Below are positions 63,097 to 64,000 of a stretch of 64,000 nt of DNA, in pieces (the first letter of the stretch is position 1; each line of letters starts with the position of its first letter). The stretch lies in assembly GCA_963565915.1 (NCBI GenBank), contig OY751493.1:1054001-1118000 (forward strand). Direction: 5' to 3'. The translations under genes were made by a program, and so were the position numbers. The DNA is from Entoloma clypeatum (lineage: Eukaryota; Basidiomycota; Agaricomycetes; Agaricales; Entolomataceae). A model generated the notes under the pieces. It was given only the letters and a program-made list of their open reading frames with translations, did no database searches and had not been told where the DNA came from.

Positions 63097-63483
63097 ATGT
63101 TCCTCACCCGCACCGTATCACTCTTTTCCCGACGTCTCATCCACTCCTCCTCCTCTCTCCTCACCCCCAGTCACACACCAGACTCGTACGCGAAAGAAGT
63201 CGATTCCACTCCAGCCCCCGATCCAAAAGTACATCGCGTCGATCCCAACTCGGACCACGTCCAGAAACCATACGAGCCACCGTCTGGCCCATGGAGTCGC
63301 GCTGGAGTGCAGACAGGAGAATACCAGACCCTCAGCAATACGCAGCCGTATGCCGCTCCAGGAGAGGATCAGCGATACGGCGGCAAAGAGCAGTACAACA
63401 AGGACAAGGGACCCCAGACTAGTCAACCCGGGGATGGGCCAGAGGGTAAGGAGAGCGGAGGTAGAAAGCCGGAAGGAAGGTAG
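63097..63483 (+). CDS. Small protein with probable mitochondrial presequence
   Basis: Single-exon frame of 128 aa. The N-terminus MFLTRTVSLFSRRLIHSSSS is basic, hydroxylated and free of acidic residues, a typical mitochondrial targeting sequence. The remainder is hydrophilic (EVDSTPAPDPKVHRVDPNSD, EPPSGPWSRAG), with a glycine/lysine-rich end. I believe similar short proteins occur in other mushrooms but cannot name a function. It is divergent from the membrane-protein gene, ATGs 168 bp apart. Confidence 0.65.
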   Translation: MFLTRTVSLFSRRLIHSSSSLLTPSHTPDSYAKEVDSTPAPDPKVHRVDPNSDHVQKPYEPPSGPWSRAGVQTGEYQTLSNTQPYAAPGEDQRYGGKEQYNKDKGPQTSQPGDGPEGKESGGRKPEGR

Positions 63484-64000
63484 AGAAACACAAGGTAGCA
63501 TATATCTCCCCTACTTCACTTGATCTGATCCATGCGTGCAGTCAAGCAAGCATAAATGTAACCATAACACAAGACCTTGAAATTTGAGGAGGAGCCATTA
63601 GTACGCTTGTGGAAATATGTAGTTATTGGCCAACACAACCTTTCCTACTGTACCCTCAGCGTCGCTTAGCTGACCCCGTCAATTCCATACCGGCATGTGT
63701 CGGGCCAACAAAATCCTCATGCTCGAATGAGTACTACATAGTATAACCAGCTGCGAGACCTCCGCTGGGGACCCGTCGAGATTGATGTTGTCGGGTTTGC
63801 GCGACAGTGCACCCTTTCTCCACTGTTCTATGTAGGCCGGCCCACGGACCATCCTGTGCAGTGCTTCGGCCGGATCCTGGGCTGTTGTTGCATAGCAGGA
63901 CGATATTGCCGATGTAGGGTATATCTCCCGCACGTCCTCCCGAGGGGCCTTTCTGATGCTCAAGACGCAGATGAGTCGACACCAGGCGTTCCACAACAGC
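63484..64000. other. Window edge, possible 3' end of a minus-strand gene
   Basis: Two overlapping minus-strand frames are open to the window edge (ending at 63679 and 63734). Neither has a recognised domain, so no gene is called; more upstream sequence would be needed to decide. Confidence 0.25.

Overview
The window is a nuclear fragment of a mushroom-forming basidiomycete (Agaricomycetes type). The evidence is dense genes, many phase-consistent introns of about 45-70 nt with CTNAC-like branch sites, a nuclear tRNA-Lys with a short anticodon-loop intron, and families typical of that group (DUF5648 secreted proteins, single-pass serine/proline-rich membrane proteins, a GH99/GH71-like protein with a long low-complexity tail). 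Two runs of exactly 200 N (20897-21096 and 59866-60065) are assembly gaps and each cuts a gene. No virus, plasmid, CRISPR or bacterial operon was seen. Species cannot be decided from the sequence.

Layout. 1-9 kb: tRNA-Lys(UUU), a uridine-kinase-like P-loop protein (-), a GH99/GH71-like protein (+) and a C2H2 zinc-finger regulator (+). 9-14 kb: mitochondrial tryptophanyl-tRNA synthetase (-) and an RSC1/RSC2-type bromodomain-BAH protein (+) share an 88-bp promoter; a decayed copy of the latter's last exon lies behind it. 15-19 kb: a single-pass membrane protein (+) and two tandem GFA-domain proteins (-). 20-24 kb: two convergent paralogues of unknown function, one broken by a gap. 26-29 kb: proline dehydrogenase PUT1 (-) and BCP1 (+) from one 116-bp promoter. 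29.5-37.5 kb: a gene-poor island with two diverged 1.6-1.7 kb direct repeats enclosing a head-to-head pair of DUF5648 secreted proteins. 37.6-46 kb: CAND1 (17 exons) and an OPT oligopeptide transporter (20 exons), both (-). 46.7-50.6 kb: VPS4 (-), a partial MIT-domain copy of VPS4, a small conserved-looking gene and a possible membrane protein. 50.6-53 kb: a HAL4/HAL5-type kinase (-). 53-55.5 kb: apparently empty. 55.5-64 kb: MYND protein (-), ribosomal protein eL19 (+), an ESA1-type MYST acetyltransferase (+, with a gap), a second single-pass membrane protein (-) and a small presumably mitochondrial protein (+).

Most genes are housekeeping: chromatin (RSC subunit, ESA1), cullin-RING ligase cycling (CAND1), ESCRT (VPS4), translation (eL19, MSW1, BCP1, tRNA-Lys), proline and peptide nutrition (PUT1, OPT transporter, transporter-regulating kinase). 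Nothing indicates a co-regulated cluster. The accessory signal is local duplication: the DUF5648 pair and its flanking repeats, the GFA pair, the convergent 20-24 kb pair, the RSC exon relic and the VPS4 MIT fragment. Exon models below were built by hand by matching GT/AG sites to reading phase and family conservation; most close exactly in frame, but none has transcript support.
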